DNA of 34,310 bases from Bacteroides sp. 519 (GTDB taxonomy: Bacteria; Bacteroidota; Bacteroidia; Bacteroidales; Bacteroidaceae), in assembly GCF_010500955.1 (NCBI RefSeq), contig NZ_QVMJ01000014.1:220428-254737 (forward strand), in the 5' to 3' direction. Of the stretch, positions 25,943-32,376 are shown piece after piece. The position numbers were made by a program, and so were the translations under genes. The first letter of the stretch is position 1; every line of letters starts with the position of its first letter. The notes under the pieces were generated by a model, which saw only the letters and a list, made by a program, of their open reading frames with translations, had not been told where the DNA came from and did not search any database.

Positions 25943-28210
25943 ATGAAGAAGATATTATTCATAGCAACAACAGTTTCTTTGTTGTTCGCATCTTGCTCCA
26001 ACGACGAAGTGATTGGAACAGGCACAAACGATGGAAATACCTCGGAGATAGGATTTCGTACGTTGATAGATAAAGATACCAGAGCGTCTGTTACAACAAC
26101 CGATAACATAACCAGTTTCACTGTTACAGGATGGTGGGATAAGACCGGAACACAAGATTATGGCAATACTACCACTGGTACCTACCTTTTCAATGGTTAC
26201 AATCTAGCTCGTGGCGAAGACAAATCTAAAGAGTGGGACTATGATCCTAAAAACTACTGGCCTGCAGAAAATAAAGGAAAAGTAGATTTCTTTGCCTACA
26301 GCCCTGCATCAACACTAAATATAATAGACAAAAAAGGAATTGAAGGTTATACAGGAGCTGCTATTGAATATACAGTTCCTCAAATTAGTGAAGATGGAGT
26401 ACAACAAGAAGATTTCCTTGTAACAAAAGCACTTGGACTTGAAGAAAAAACTAATAGTGGAAAGGTTGCATTGAATTTCAGACATGCCCTGTCGAGAGTG
26501 AAGTTTCTTGCCAAAAAAGATAATCCAGATATCACTTATGTTATTAAAGAAGTGAGTTTAGTGAATCTTTATCCTTCTGCTAAACTAGATTATGCAAATA
26601 TTCCAAATGAAAATGCAAATCCTGCTGAAGCTGTAGATTATACAGGTGGAGTCACCACATTATGGGAAGATCATAGTGGCACTAAAGTATCTTACACTGC
26701 CGACATGGGAGATTCACCTATTATGCTGCCGTATGATGCCAATAACAAAGACAAGTATTACTCTATACTTGGTGATATCAATGCAATAATGGTGATGCCA
26801 CAAAAAACTGATACCCTTATTGGAACTGTTCCTGATGATACAAAGAAAGAATTTGCTATAGCTGTATCATACAAAGCCTATATCGATGATTATTACTATG
26901 CAGGAAACCCAATAGTAGGAGATGCGGACGAGTGGAAAACGAAATATATTCGAGTGAAAGCTCTTCACGCTGCTCCTATTGATGACGAAGGTATCACTTT
27001 CCAATTTGGCAAACAATACAACTTCTATCTTAAATTGGGAGACGAAGTAGGTGATGCTGTTGACTTTAGTGTAAATGTAGTGGATTGGAGTGATAATGCG
27101 GATAATACATTGCCGGAAGTGACAAATTATGTTGATTTAGTTTCGGGATTCTTGAAGACAGGAGTTACAATTACCCCAACACTCCCTGATGGATCAGCTA
27201 GTAACCCAATTACTAAAGCTCATCTGTTGTCTGTAACAAAAATTGAGGTTAAAAGTTCTGCTAATATTATGGATTTCACTGGTATTGAATATTTCGAAAA
27301 CTTAGAGACTCTTAGCCTCGATGGTGTAACAAATAAAGTAGACTTAGATGCTTCTAAAAATTCAAAACTTAAAGTGGCCGGTTTCTATGGTAGTTCAGAA
27401 CTTGGTACAGTAAATCTTTCCAATACTGCTTTGACAACAATAAAGTTTGGCTCACCGACTTTTGAAAATTTGAATTTGTCGAATACAAAACTTACACAGT
27501 ATGGTACTATTGCTGGTCAGATTAAATTAGGTGCAGTTACAGTTACTGGTACATTGGATTTGTCGAATTGTGGACTTACTACAATAGACGAGATGCCAAC
27601 AGCTATTACGACGTTAGATTTGTCGAATAATAAATTTACTACGTTAGATTTCTCATCATCAACTTCTATTACAAATTTGAATCTATCGAACAATGGACTT
27701 ACTTCTGTGAAGTTACCTCCACATAATCTCGGTAATGTAAATCTATCTAAGAATAATTTTACAACTCTTACTATAGGAGGTACAACAGACATCACTATTG
27801 CAAACTTAGATATATCAAACAACAATATATTGACAACACTACAAACCATAAAACTTGCAGTGACTGGAAAGATAAATGCACAAGGCAATACAGCCTTAAC
27901 AAATATCAAAATTGGAGACGGTGATATAAAACTTGGAGGGAAAAGAACCACAATAGCAGCTTTAGATATACGTAATAGTGTGAATTTAAAGGAGATATTA
28001 GTCCGTGATGGGGGAACTACTACAGGAGATTATGGATACACAATAAGTGTTTTAACTCTTTGGCAAAGTTGCACAAAAGAAATAGCCAAAGCCAAAACAA
28101 GTTGTGGTAATGGTAATGGTTATGGACAAATTCTGCGTGTTGAAGATGCAGGTGGAACTTATTTAGGTTATAGAAGTGGTGGTAATTGGTACAATGCTAC
28201 TACTCCTTAA
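25943..28210 (+). CDS. fimbrillin fused to a leucine-rich-repeat domain (755 residues)
   Basis: Residues 1-385 are a complete fimbrillin, paralogous to the protein encoded just upstream: lipobox FASC (Cys18), maturation arginine R47 (DKDTRASV), SFTVTGWW, YLFNGYNLARGED, KGKVDFFAYSPAST, QEDFLVTKALG, ALNFRHALSRVKFLAKKDN, AIMVMPQ and VDFSVNVVDWSDN, where the shorter paralogue ends. Residues about 390-428 are a linker. Residues about 430-690 are leucine-rich repeats with NLSNT, LDLSNN, NLNLSNNGL, VNLSKNNF and LDISNNN cores at roughly 20-22-residue spacing. Residues 690-755 cap the domain and hold C710 and C721, a possible disulfide. The combination places a recognition domain on a pilin, suggesting a tip adhesin. 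Base composition does not change sharply at the junction. The mechanism of the fusion is unknown. Confidence 0.9.
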   Translation: MKKILFIATTVSLLFASCSNDEVIGTGTNDGNTSEIGFRTLIDKDTRASVTTTDNITSFTVTGWWDKTGTQDYGNTTTGTYLFNGYNLARGEDKSKEWDYDPKNYWPAENKGKVDFFAYSPASTLNIIDKKGIEGYTGAAIEYTVPQISEDGVQQEDFLVTKALGLEEKTNSGKVALNFRHALSRVKFLAKKDNPDITYVIKEVSLVNLYPSAKLDYANIPNENANPAEAVDYTGGVTTLWEDHSGTKVSYTADMGDSPIMLPYDANNKDKYYSILGDINAIMVMPQKTDTLIGTVPDDTKKEFAIAVSYKAYIDDYYYAGNPIVGDADEWKTKYIRVKALHAAPIDDEGITFQFGKQYNFYLKLGDEVGDAVDFSVNVVDWSDNADNTLPEVTNYVDLVSGFLKTGVTITPTLPDGSASNPITKAHLLSVTKIEVKSSANIMDFTGIEYFENLETLSLDGVTNKVDLDASKNSKLKVAGFYGSSELGTVNLSNTALTTIKFGSPTFENLNLSNTKLTQYGTIAGQIKLGAVTVTGTLDLSNCGLTTIDEMPTAITTLDLSNNKFTTLDFSSSTSITNLNLSNNGLTSVKLPPHNLGNVNLSKNNFTTLTIGGTTDITIANLDISNNNILTTLQTIKLAVTGKINAQGNTALTNIKIGDGDIKLGGKRTTIAALDIRNSVNLKEILVRDGGTTTGDYGYTISVLTLWQSCTKEIAKAKTSCGNGNGYGQILRVEDAGGTYLGYRSGGNWYNATTP

Positions 28211-28244
28211 TTTTTAGGTACAATTTATAACTAACCAACTTTTA

Positions 28245-28285
28245 AGCCGGACGGGGTTGAACGTCCCCTTCCGGCTACCATTTTT
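28245..28285 (+). terminator. intra-operon terminator or attenuator
   Basis: AGCCGGA (28245-28251) pairs with TCCGGCT (28270-28276), with an inner GGGG/CCCC pair, then ACCA and five Ts. It lies between the LRR-fused pilin and the last fimbrillin gene and could reduce expression of the latter. Confidence 0.65.
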
Positions 28286-28312
28286 AATTAGCAACCCATT
28301 AAGCCCCTTAAC

Positions 28313-29221
28313 ATGGAAAAGAACAACAAGCTGAAGATATGCAGATGGAGATCGTTTTTGTTCATCCTCTCTGTTTGGCTCCTTGCCGGTTGCTCGCAGC
28401 ATACCGATACCGACAACGATATAAAACAAAACGCCATAGGCTTTAGCTGCACTACCGATAATGCCGGCATCACTCGTGCAGACACTACCTCAATAGAGAA
28501 CATGCAGTACTTCAGGGTATCGGCCATCTGGAATAAAGGAGGCAGTGCCGGTTACGTAAAACTGATGGACAAACAGCTGGTAGAAAAAGTAGACGAAAAC
28601 ACTTGGCAATACTCACCCATTCTTTATTGGCCGGGACAAGATAAACTAAGTTTCTTTGCATATACCCCAGCCATATCGAACGGAATAGATACCTACAGTA
28701 TAGATGGGGCAAGCAATACATTCACCATCAACTATACCGTAAGTACCGACCATAAAAAACAAGAAGACTTTATGGTGGCCACCGATCTTGATAAAACTGT
28801 TGGCCCGGCAAGGCTGGAGTTTAAACATGCGCTCTCGTTTGTGCAGTTTAAGGTAGGCACTAAAGCCGAATCGTATCAAGTTAAAAAGATAGAGCTGGTG
28901 AATCTTCGAAGCCAGGGAACACTAACTGGAACTTCCAGTGTGCTTTGGGAATGGAGTGCTCAAGCAACCAAAACAACGTATAGTGTTGAAATGAAGTACG
29001 ATCCCATTGTGGACTCCTCGGGATATACAGAGGTGGGTAGTATGTTGGCGGTGTTGCCGCAAACACCTGATAACGATGATTTTGTGATATGGGTTACTTA
29101 TGATATGTTGTCGGTTGATCCCCCACTTAAAAAAAAGCAATCATTCTATCCCAAAGATTTAGAGTTCAAGATGGGTAAGGTGTATACACTTAATCTGGAA
29201 TTGGATCACTCGAAGTTATAA
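28313..29221 (+). CDS. fimbrillin-family lipoprotein, last gene of the fimbrial operon
   Basis: A 302-residue fimbrillin. The N-terminus is longer than in its siblings (MEKNNKLKICRWRSFLFILS), with lipobox LAGC at Cys27. A maturation arginine is likely at R55 (NAGITRADTT). Family patterns: YFRVSAIWNKGG, ENTWQYSPILYWPGQDKLSF, FAYTPAISNG, QEDFMVATDLDKT, LEFKHALSFVQFKVGTKAES, VKKIELVNLRSQGTLTGTSS, MLAVLPQTPDNDDF and the short C-terminal ending KVYTLNLELDH, which lacks the extra VNVTGW strand of the others. The shorter length and the terminator before it suggest a minor or accessory pilin made at lower level. It is separated from the LRR pilin by 102 bases and followed by a strong terminator. Confidence 0.87.
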   Translation: MEKNNKLKICRWRSFLFILSVWLLAGCSQHTDTDNDIKQNAIGFSCTTDNAGITRADTTSIENMQYFRVSAIWNKGGSAGYVKLMDKQLVEKVDENTWQYSPILYWPGQDKLSFFAYTPAISNGIDTYSIDGASNTFTINYTVSTDHKKQEDFMVATDLDKTVGPARLEFKHALSFVQFKVGTKAESYQVKKIELVNLRSQGTLTGTSSVLWEWSAQATKTTYSVEMKYDPIVDSSGYTEVGSMLAVLPQTPDNDDFVIWVTYDMLSVDPPLKKKQSFYPKDLEFKMGKVYTLNLELDHSKL

Positions 29222-29226
29222 AAATC

Positions 29227-29351
29227 ATCCCGGTATATCATCAGGCTGATAAATCGGCTATTAAACTGGATTGTTTAATGGTTGATTTATTGGCCTTTTT
29301 GTTTTTAGCCACGGATTGCGCGGATTGCGCGGATTTAAAAACACGGATATA
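29227..29351. repeat. direct repeat copy 1 (terminator plus ACGGATT half-palindrome)
   Basis: This 125-bp block matches 30178-30311 almost base for base: ATC[CT]CGGTATAT[CA]ATCAGG, the long terminator hairpin, then AGCCACGGATT...GCGGATT and ACACGGATATA. Copy 2 has one extra GCGGATT unit of about nine bases. The two copies flank the hicB-like gene. Unlike at 20469 and 22035, no complementary right arm follows either copy. Confidence 0.9.
29244..29306 (+). terminator. terminator of the fimbrillin operon
   Basis: A 23-bp stem, GGCTGATAAATC/GGCTATTAAAC against GTTTAATGGTT/GATTTATTGGCC with several G-U pairs and a six-base loop (29244-29295), followed by TTTTTGTTTTT. It lies 22 bases after the last operon gene. 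Confidence 0.9.
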
Positions 29352-29357
29352 TCCTGT

Positions 29358-29575
29358 AGGGGCATCCCTATGTAGATCAGGGCTGTTAAGTTCTATCAAT
29401 TGCCGTCTGCTTTAGCTGACGGTTGTTAGAAAGATTTCTCTCTTGGCTTTAGCCAAAGTTGATTTAGTTTGGCTAAAGCCCAAATTGTTATACTTTTTAG
29501 ACCGTCGGCTAAAGCAGACGGCAATTGATAATTACTTAACCAACTTAGAACTTAACAGCCCTGCTATGTGGATGC
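29358..29575. repeat. nested palindrome A with the AGGGCTGTTAAGTTCTA module
   Basis: From outside in: GGGGCATCC (29359-29367) with GGATGCCC (29570-29577); AGGGCTGTTAAGTTCTA (29379-29395) with its exact complement (29546-29562); TATCAATTGCCGTCTGCTTTA (from 29394, shortened here by its ends) with a matching arm ending at 29530; then GGCTTTAGCCAA and TTGGCTAAAGCC near 29445 and 29469. Together with the terminator and direct repeat it accounts for most of the gap 29222-29756. Confidence 0.85.
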
Positions 29576-29637
29576 CCTGATGATGGTTTAATGGTAGAAA
29601 ATTAGTTATCATTTATTTGTTGATAATAGAGATTTAC

Positions 29638-29682
29638 TTAACTTTAGGTTCAATATTAAGAGGGGCAGGTCTAAAAGAATAA
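29638..29682 (+). pseudogene. possible 3' remnant of a hicA-like toxin gene
   Basis: In frame to a TAA at 29680-29682 the sequence reads LTLGSILRGAGLKE, which resembles the C-terminus of HicA toxins (Gt-L-r-s-I-l-r-q-A-G-L). The residues before it are not HicA-like and the nested palindrome ends about 60 bases upstream. The match is short, so this is a tentative call. Confidence 0.25.
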
Positions 29683-29756
29683 CCTTCCCATTATATAAAC
29701 TACTCTGACTGAATTAAAGCATGTATTTGCATCAGTAGGATTAAAAGTAGAGAATT

Positions 29757-30161
29757 ATGGAATTTATCAAAGTTATTGTGGAATTAGCAGATACAAATTA
29801 TTCTGCTTATATAGAAGGTGTTGATGGTGTTGTTGCAACAGGCTCAACTTTAGACGAGATTAAAGCCAATATGGCAATTGCTATTGAAGATTTTATAGAA
29901 TATTGCGATGAATTTGGATGTAAGATACCTGAAAAATTAAAAGGAGAGTACGAACTAGTGTTTAAAATGGACGTTCAATGTGTGTTGGATTTCTACTCAA
30001 ATGTGTTTTCGAAAGCTGGACTGGAACGTATTACAGGTATAAATCAAAAGCAGTTGTGGCATTATGCGTCTGGTGGTCGTAAGCCGCGACAAGAGCAAGT
30101 GTTAAAGTTAGAACGAGCTCTTCATAAATTGGGAGAAGAATTGCTCTCTATTAACTTGTAA
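29757..30161 (+). CDS. HicB-family antitoxin-like protein with C-terminal HTH
   Basis: A 134-residue protein. Residues 1-58 are the HicB partial RNase-H-like fold (FIKVIVELADTNYSAYIEGV, then GVVATGSTLDEIKANMAIAI, EDFIEYCDEFG). Residues about 75-130 include an XRE-like helix-turn-helix (VLDFYSNVFSKAGLERITGI, NQKQLWHYASGGRKPRQEQV). HicB antitoxins neutralise the HicA mRNA interferase and bind their own promoter through the C-terminal domain. No intact hicA lies upstream or downstream in the window, so this is an orphan; a possible hicA tail is seen at 29638-29682. The ATG at 29757 is the only reasonable start. The gene is boxed between two direct-repeat copies that each carry a terminator, and sits in a tract otherwise made of palindromes. 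Confidence 0.85.
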   Translation: MEFIKVIVELADTNYSAYIEGVDGVVATGSTLDEIKANMAIAIEDFIEYCDEFGCKIPEKLKGEYELVFKMDVQCVLDFYSNVFSKAGLERITGINQKQLWHYASGGRKPRQEQVLKLERALHKLGEELLSINL

Positions 30162-30177
30162 GTTACCTCGGTATAGA

Positions 30178-30311
30178 ATCTCGGTATATAATCAGGCTGA
30201 TAAATCGGCTATTAAACTGGATTGTTTAATGGTTGATTTATTGGCCTTTTTGTTTTTAGCCACGGATTACGCGGATTGCGCGGATTGCGCGGATTTTAAA
30301 ACACGGATATA
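30178..30311. repeat. direct repeat copy 2 (terminator plus ACGGATT half-palindrome)
   Basis: This 134-bp copy of 29227-29351 lies immediately after the hicB-like gene. It differs by a few substitutions in the first 15 bases and near the end, and by one additional GCGGATT unit. Confidence 0.9.
30195..30257 (+). terminator. terminator of the hicB-like gene
   Basis: The hairpin 30195-30246 is identical in sequence to that at 29244-29295 and is followed by TTTTTGTTTTT. It begins 33 bases after the hicB-like stop codon. Confidence 0.88.
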
Positions 30312-30326
30312 ATGTTATTTTACGGA

Positions 30327-30520
30327 GGGCCACGTAGTGGCTATCTGTTCATAGCCCCGTGCGGAAGCGCGGGGACCCCAAAAGCAAATATGGCAAGCGC
30401 CCCATCGGGGTGCTATGTGGAAAATAACAACATAGCACCCCGATGGGGCGCAAGGCAAGGTACCACAACCAAGACCCCGTGCTTCCACACGGGGCTATGG
30501 ACAGGAAGCCGCTATGCGGC
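30327..30520. repeat. nested palindrome B, GC-rich
   Basis: The outer arms (30327-30374 and 30475-30520) pair ATAGCCCCGTGCGG with its near-complement, plus GCCACGTAGTGGC-like ends. The inner arms (30397-30418 and 30430-30451) are 22 bases and exactly complementary, around an 11-base centre (GGAAAATAACA). GC content is far above the surroundings. It falls in the 1231-base gap 30162-31392. Confidence 0.88.
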
Positions 30521-30550
30521 AAAGAGAAAACAAAACTCCATTCATCCTAA

Positions 30551-31126
30551 AATTTATCCCCTCCCAGGAGTTTAAAAGTCGAAATTTGCCAGCACTGCCA
30601 GCACACGGCCACTTATGTATTTGATTAGCAGCTCGTTAAAGCGTGCTGGCAAAGTGTGCTGGCAAATATCTTTACAGCACTGTCAACACGCGAGATGCGC
30701 ATGAAACAACTAGTTTCATTCTTGTTTTGTACGGTGAAACAAGTAGTTTCCTATATAGAAAACCAACAGTTTCATACATAGAAAACAAGTAGTTTCATAC
30801 GTAGGAAACTACTTGTTTCCTACCGTGAAACTGTTGGTTTCCTACCGTGAAACCGTTGGTTTCCTACTGTGAAACTGTTGGCGTTCTTTAGAGTAATGAG
30901 TTTTGAGTAGTGAGTTTTGAGTTTTACCATGCGGATTCATTACTACTCATTACTCATTACTCAAAATCGATACAAAGCGTGACGAAAGCGTGACGATAGT
31001 GCTGTAAAAACGTTTCTCAACACGGCATTCAACACGCGTTTAATGCGCTGTTAATCAAGTAAATAAAGCCTCCGCGTGTTGAATGACGACAAATTTTGCA
31101 TTTTAAACTTCTGGGAGGAGGAAATT
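30551..31126. repeat. nested palindrome C, about 575 bp
   Basis: The outermost arms are 30551-30590 and 31088-31126, sharing CTCCCAG(G/A)AGTTTAAAA and AAATTTG. Inside lie a small palindrome of GTGCTGGC units (30585-30667), TCAACACGCG (30683-30692) with CGCGTGTTGA near 31075, TTTACAGCACT (30671-30681) with AGTGCTGTAAA (30998-31008), the GAAAC/GTTTC array (30703-30881), and a GTAATGAGTTTTGAG palindrome (30892-30965) with CCATGCGG at its centre (30927-30934). Confidence 0.8.
30703..30881. repeat. array of eight GAAA(A)C-N5-GTTTC units
   Basis: Units start at 30703, 30736, 30758, 30781, 30805, 30827, 30849 and 30871, with 22-24-base pitch after the first. Spacers are AACTA, AAGTA, CAACA, AAGTA on the left half and TACTT, TGTTG, CGTTG, TGTTG on the right half, so the array as a whole is palindromic about 30800. 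The last unit is broken after the spacer. Confidence 0.9.
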
Positions 31127-31140
31127 AGAGATGCTATATA

Positions 31141-31362
31141 GACCCCTCCGCCCTTTGGGCACCTCCCCTTTGCAGGCAGGGCTGTTAAGTTCTAATATTT
31201 TAACCGCAGAGTTTCGCGGATTAACGCGGAGTTTTTAATTTCTATGCAGCATTGAATATTAAACTCTGCGAAACTCTGCGTACTCTGCGGTTAAAAAAGA
31301 ATAGTTAAATCAGAACTTAACAGCCCCCTGCAAAGGGGAGGTGCCCAAAGGGCGGAGGGGTC
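31141..31362. repeat. nested palindrome D with CCCCTCCGCCCTTTGGGC arms
   Basis: From outside in: GACCCCTCCGCCCTTTGGGC onward (31141-31177) and its complement (31327-31362); AGGGCTGTTAAGTTCTA (31178-31194) with AGAACTTAACAGCCC (31312-31326); AACCGCAGAGTTTCGCGG (31202 onward) with CTCTGCGGTT (to 31292). The apex is TCTATGCAGCATTGAA (31241-31256). Confidence 0.88.
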
Positions 31363-31392
31363 CGTATACAGATAGGAAAGGAGCCTCACTCT

Positions 31393-32364
31393 TTAAAAAG
31401 AATACCCCAGTGATACCCAGAACGTATTACGAGCTGGTGTATCCTCTCCGGCAAAGAGCCAGGCAAAATCCAGGTGAATACCTTTGTAGTTTCCTCCCAA
31501 ACCGGCTGTGGCGTAGCTGGGGTCGGCTTTCTCTTTATCGCCATAGTGATAACCACCACGAAGCATAAAATGATTCAATAAAGTATATTCTAATCCTGCG
31601 TTGCTGCTAAAGGCCTTCATATCCGATGGCATCATGCGGTATCCGCCTTCGGCGGTGATCATTACTTTATGTATTTTGGCAAATGGAATAGCAATAGAAC
31701 CCCCCAGTTTTGTAATTGTGGGCAGGTCTTCTTCTATATCGGCATATTTTATTTTTGTGCCAAGGTTCTTTATCTGCGCTCCTGCCGTCCAGGTAGTTCC
31801 CTGGATAAGATTGATTTTTCCTTTGTACAGTACACCGAAGTCGAAAGCAAAAGCATCCGCACTTTTTACTCCGATATCCGAATGAATGAATTTAGCAGTT
31901 GCCGATAACGAAAGACCTTTCAGAACTTCGTAAGCATACCCCAGATCAATGGCATACTCCTTGGGATGTATGTTTTTGTTGGTGGGTGTACCATCTTCAA
32001 TAACTTTAAAATCCGGATAGTTGAAGTAACGGAAACCTCCAAGAACAGCACTGCGGCGATTGAGCTTATAATATCCTCCTAAACTGTTCAACGAATAACC
32101 CGATTCGTAGTCGCGCATCCAGGGTGCAAACGTATAGGTAAAGCCACCTTTTGGGTTTTCATTTGCCAGCACAGAAGCCCCGTTATGAAAAATTGCATGA
32201 TCGTTTCCTGTAAGTGCAACGCCAGCACCCGCCATACCGGCACTGCGTGCATCGGTGGGTATGGTGAGGAAATTTGCAACTCCGGTATTGATTGATTTTT
32301 CTTGCGCCTGAAGCGTAAACGAAGTAACGCCAAGCAGAAAAAAGCTATATATGATTCTTTTCAT
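31393..32364 (-). CDS. PorV/PorQ-family outer-membrane protein
   Basis: A 323-residue protein with a signal peptide MKRIIYSFFLLGVTSFTLQA. The mature start TGVANFLTIPTDARSAGMAG followed by AGVALTGNDHAIFHNGASVL is the hallmark of the PorV/PorQ family (FadL-like barrels of the type IX secretion system), and FTYTFAPWMRDYESGY, GGYYKLNRRSAVLGGFRYFN and PKEYAIDLGYAYEVLKGLSL resemble PorV more than PorQ. PorV itself is longer (about 390 residues), so this is a shorter paralogue. In the T9SS, PorV carries cargo C-terminal domains from the translocon to the attachment complex. It begins 12 bases after the stop of a subtilase with a T9SS-like tail, so the pair is an operon and the barrel may be a dedicated shuttle. 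The palindromes begin 30 bases beyond its stop. Confidence 0.85.
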   Translation of the reverse strand: MKRIIYSFFLLGVTSFTLQAQEKSINTGVANFLTIPTDARSAGMAGAGVALTGNDHAIFHNGASVLANENPKGGFTYTFAPWMRDYESGYSLNSLGGYYKLNRRSAVLGGFRYFNYPDFKVIEDGTPTNKNIHPKEYAIDLGYAYEVLKGLSLSATAKFIHSDIGVKSADAFAFDFGVLYKGKINLIQGTTWTAGAQIKNLGTKIKYADIEEDLPTITKLGGSIAIPFAKIHKVMITAEGGYRMMPSDMKAFSSNAGLEYTLLNHFMLRGGYHYGDKEKADPSYATAGLGGNYKGIHLDFAWLFAGEDTPARNTFWVSLGYSF

Positions 32365-32376
32365 AATCCTGTTGTA

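Noticed and set aside
30312..30575. 87-residue frame in the GC-rich nested palindrome
   Set aside because: It lies fully inside inverted repeats and its composition follows the repeat, not a protein.
30703..30881. Possible CRISPR array (regular 22-24-base spacing)
   Set aside because: Repeats are only ten conserved bases, the five-base spacers repeat rather than being unique, and no cas genes lie nearby.
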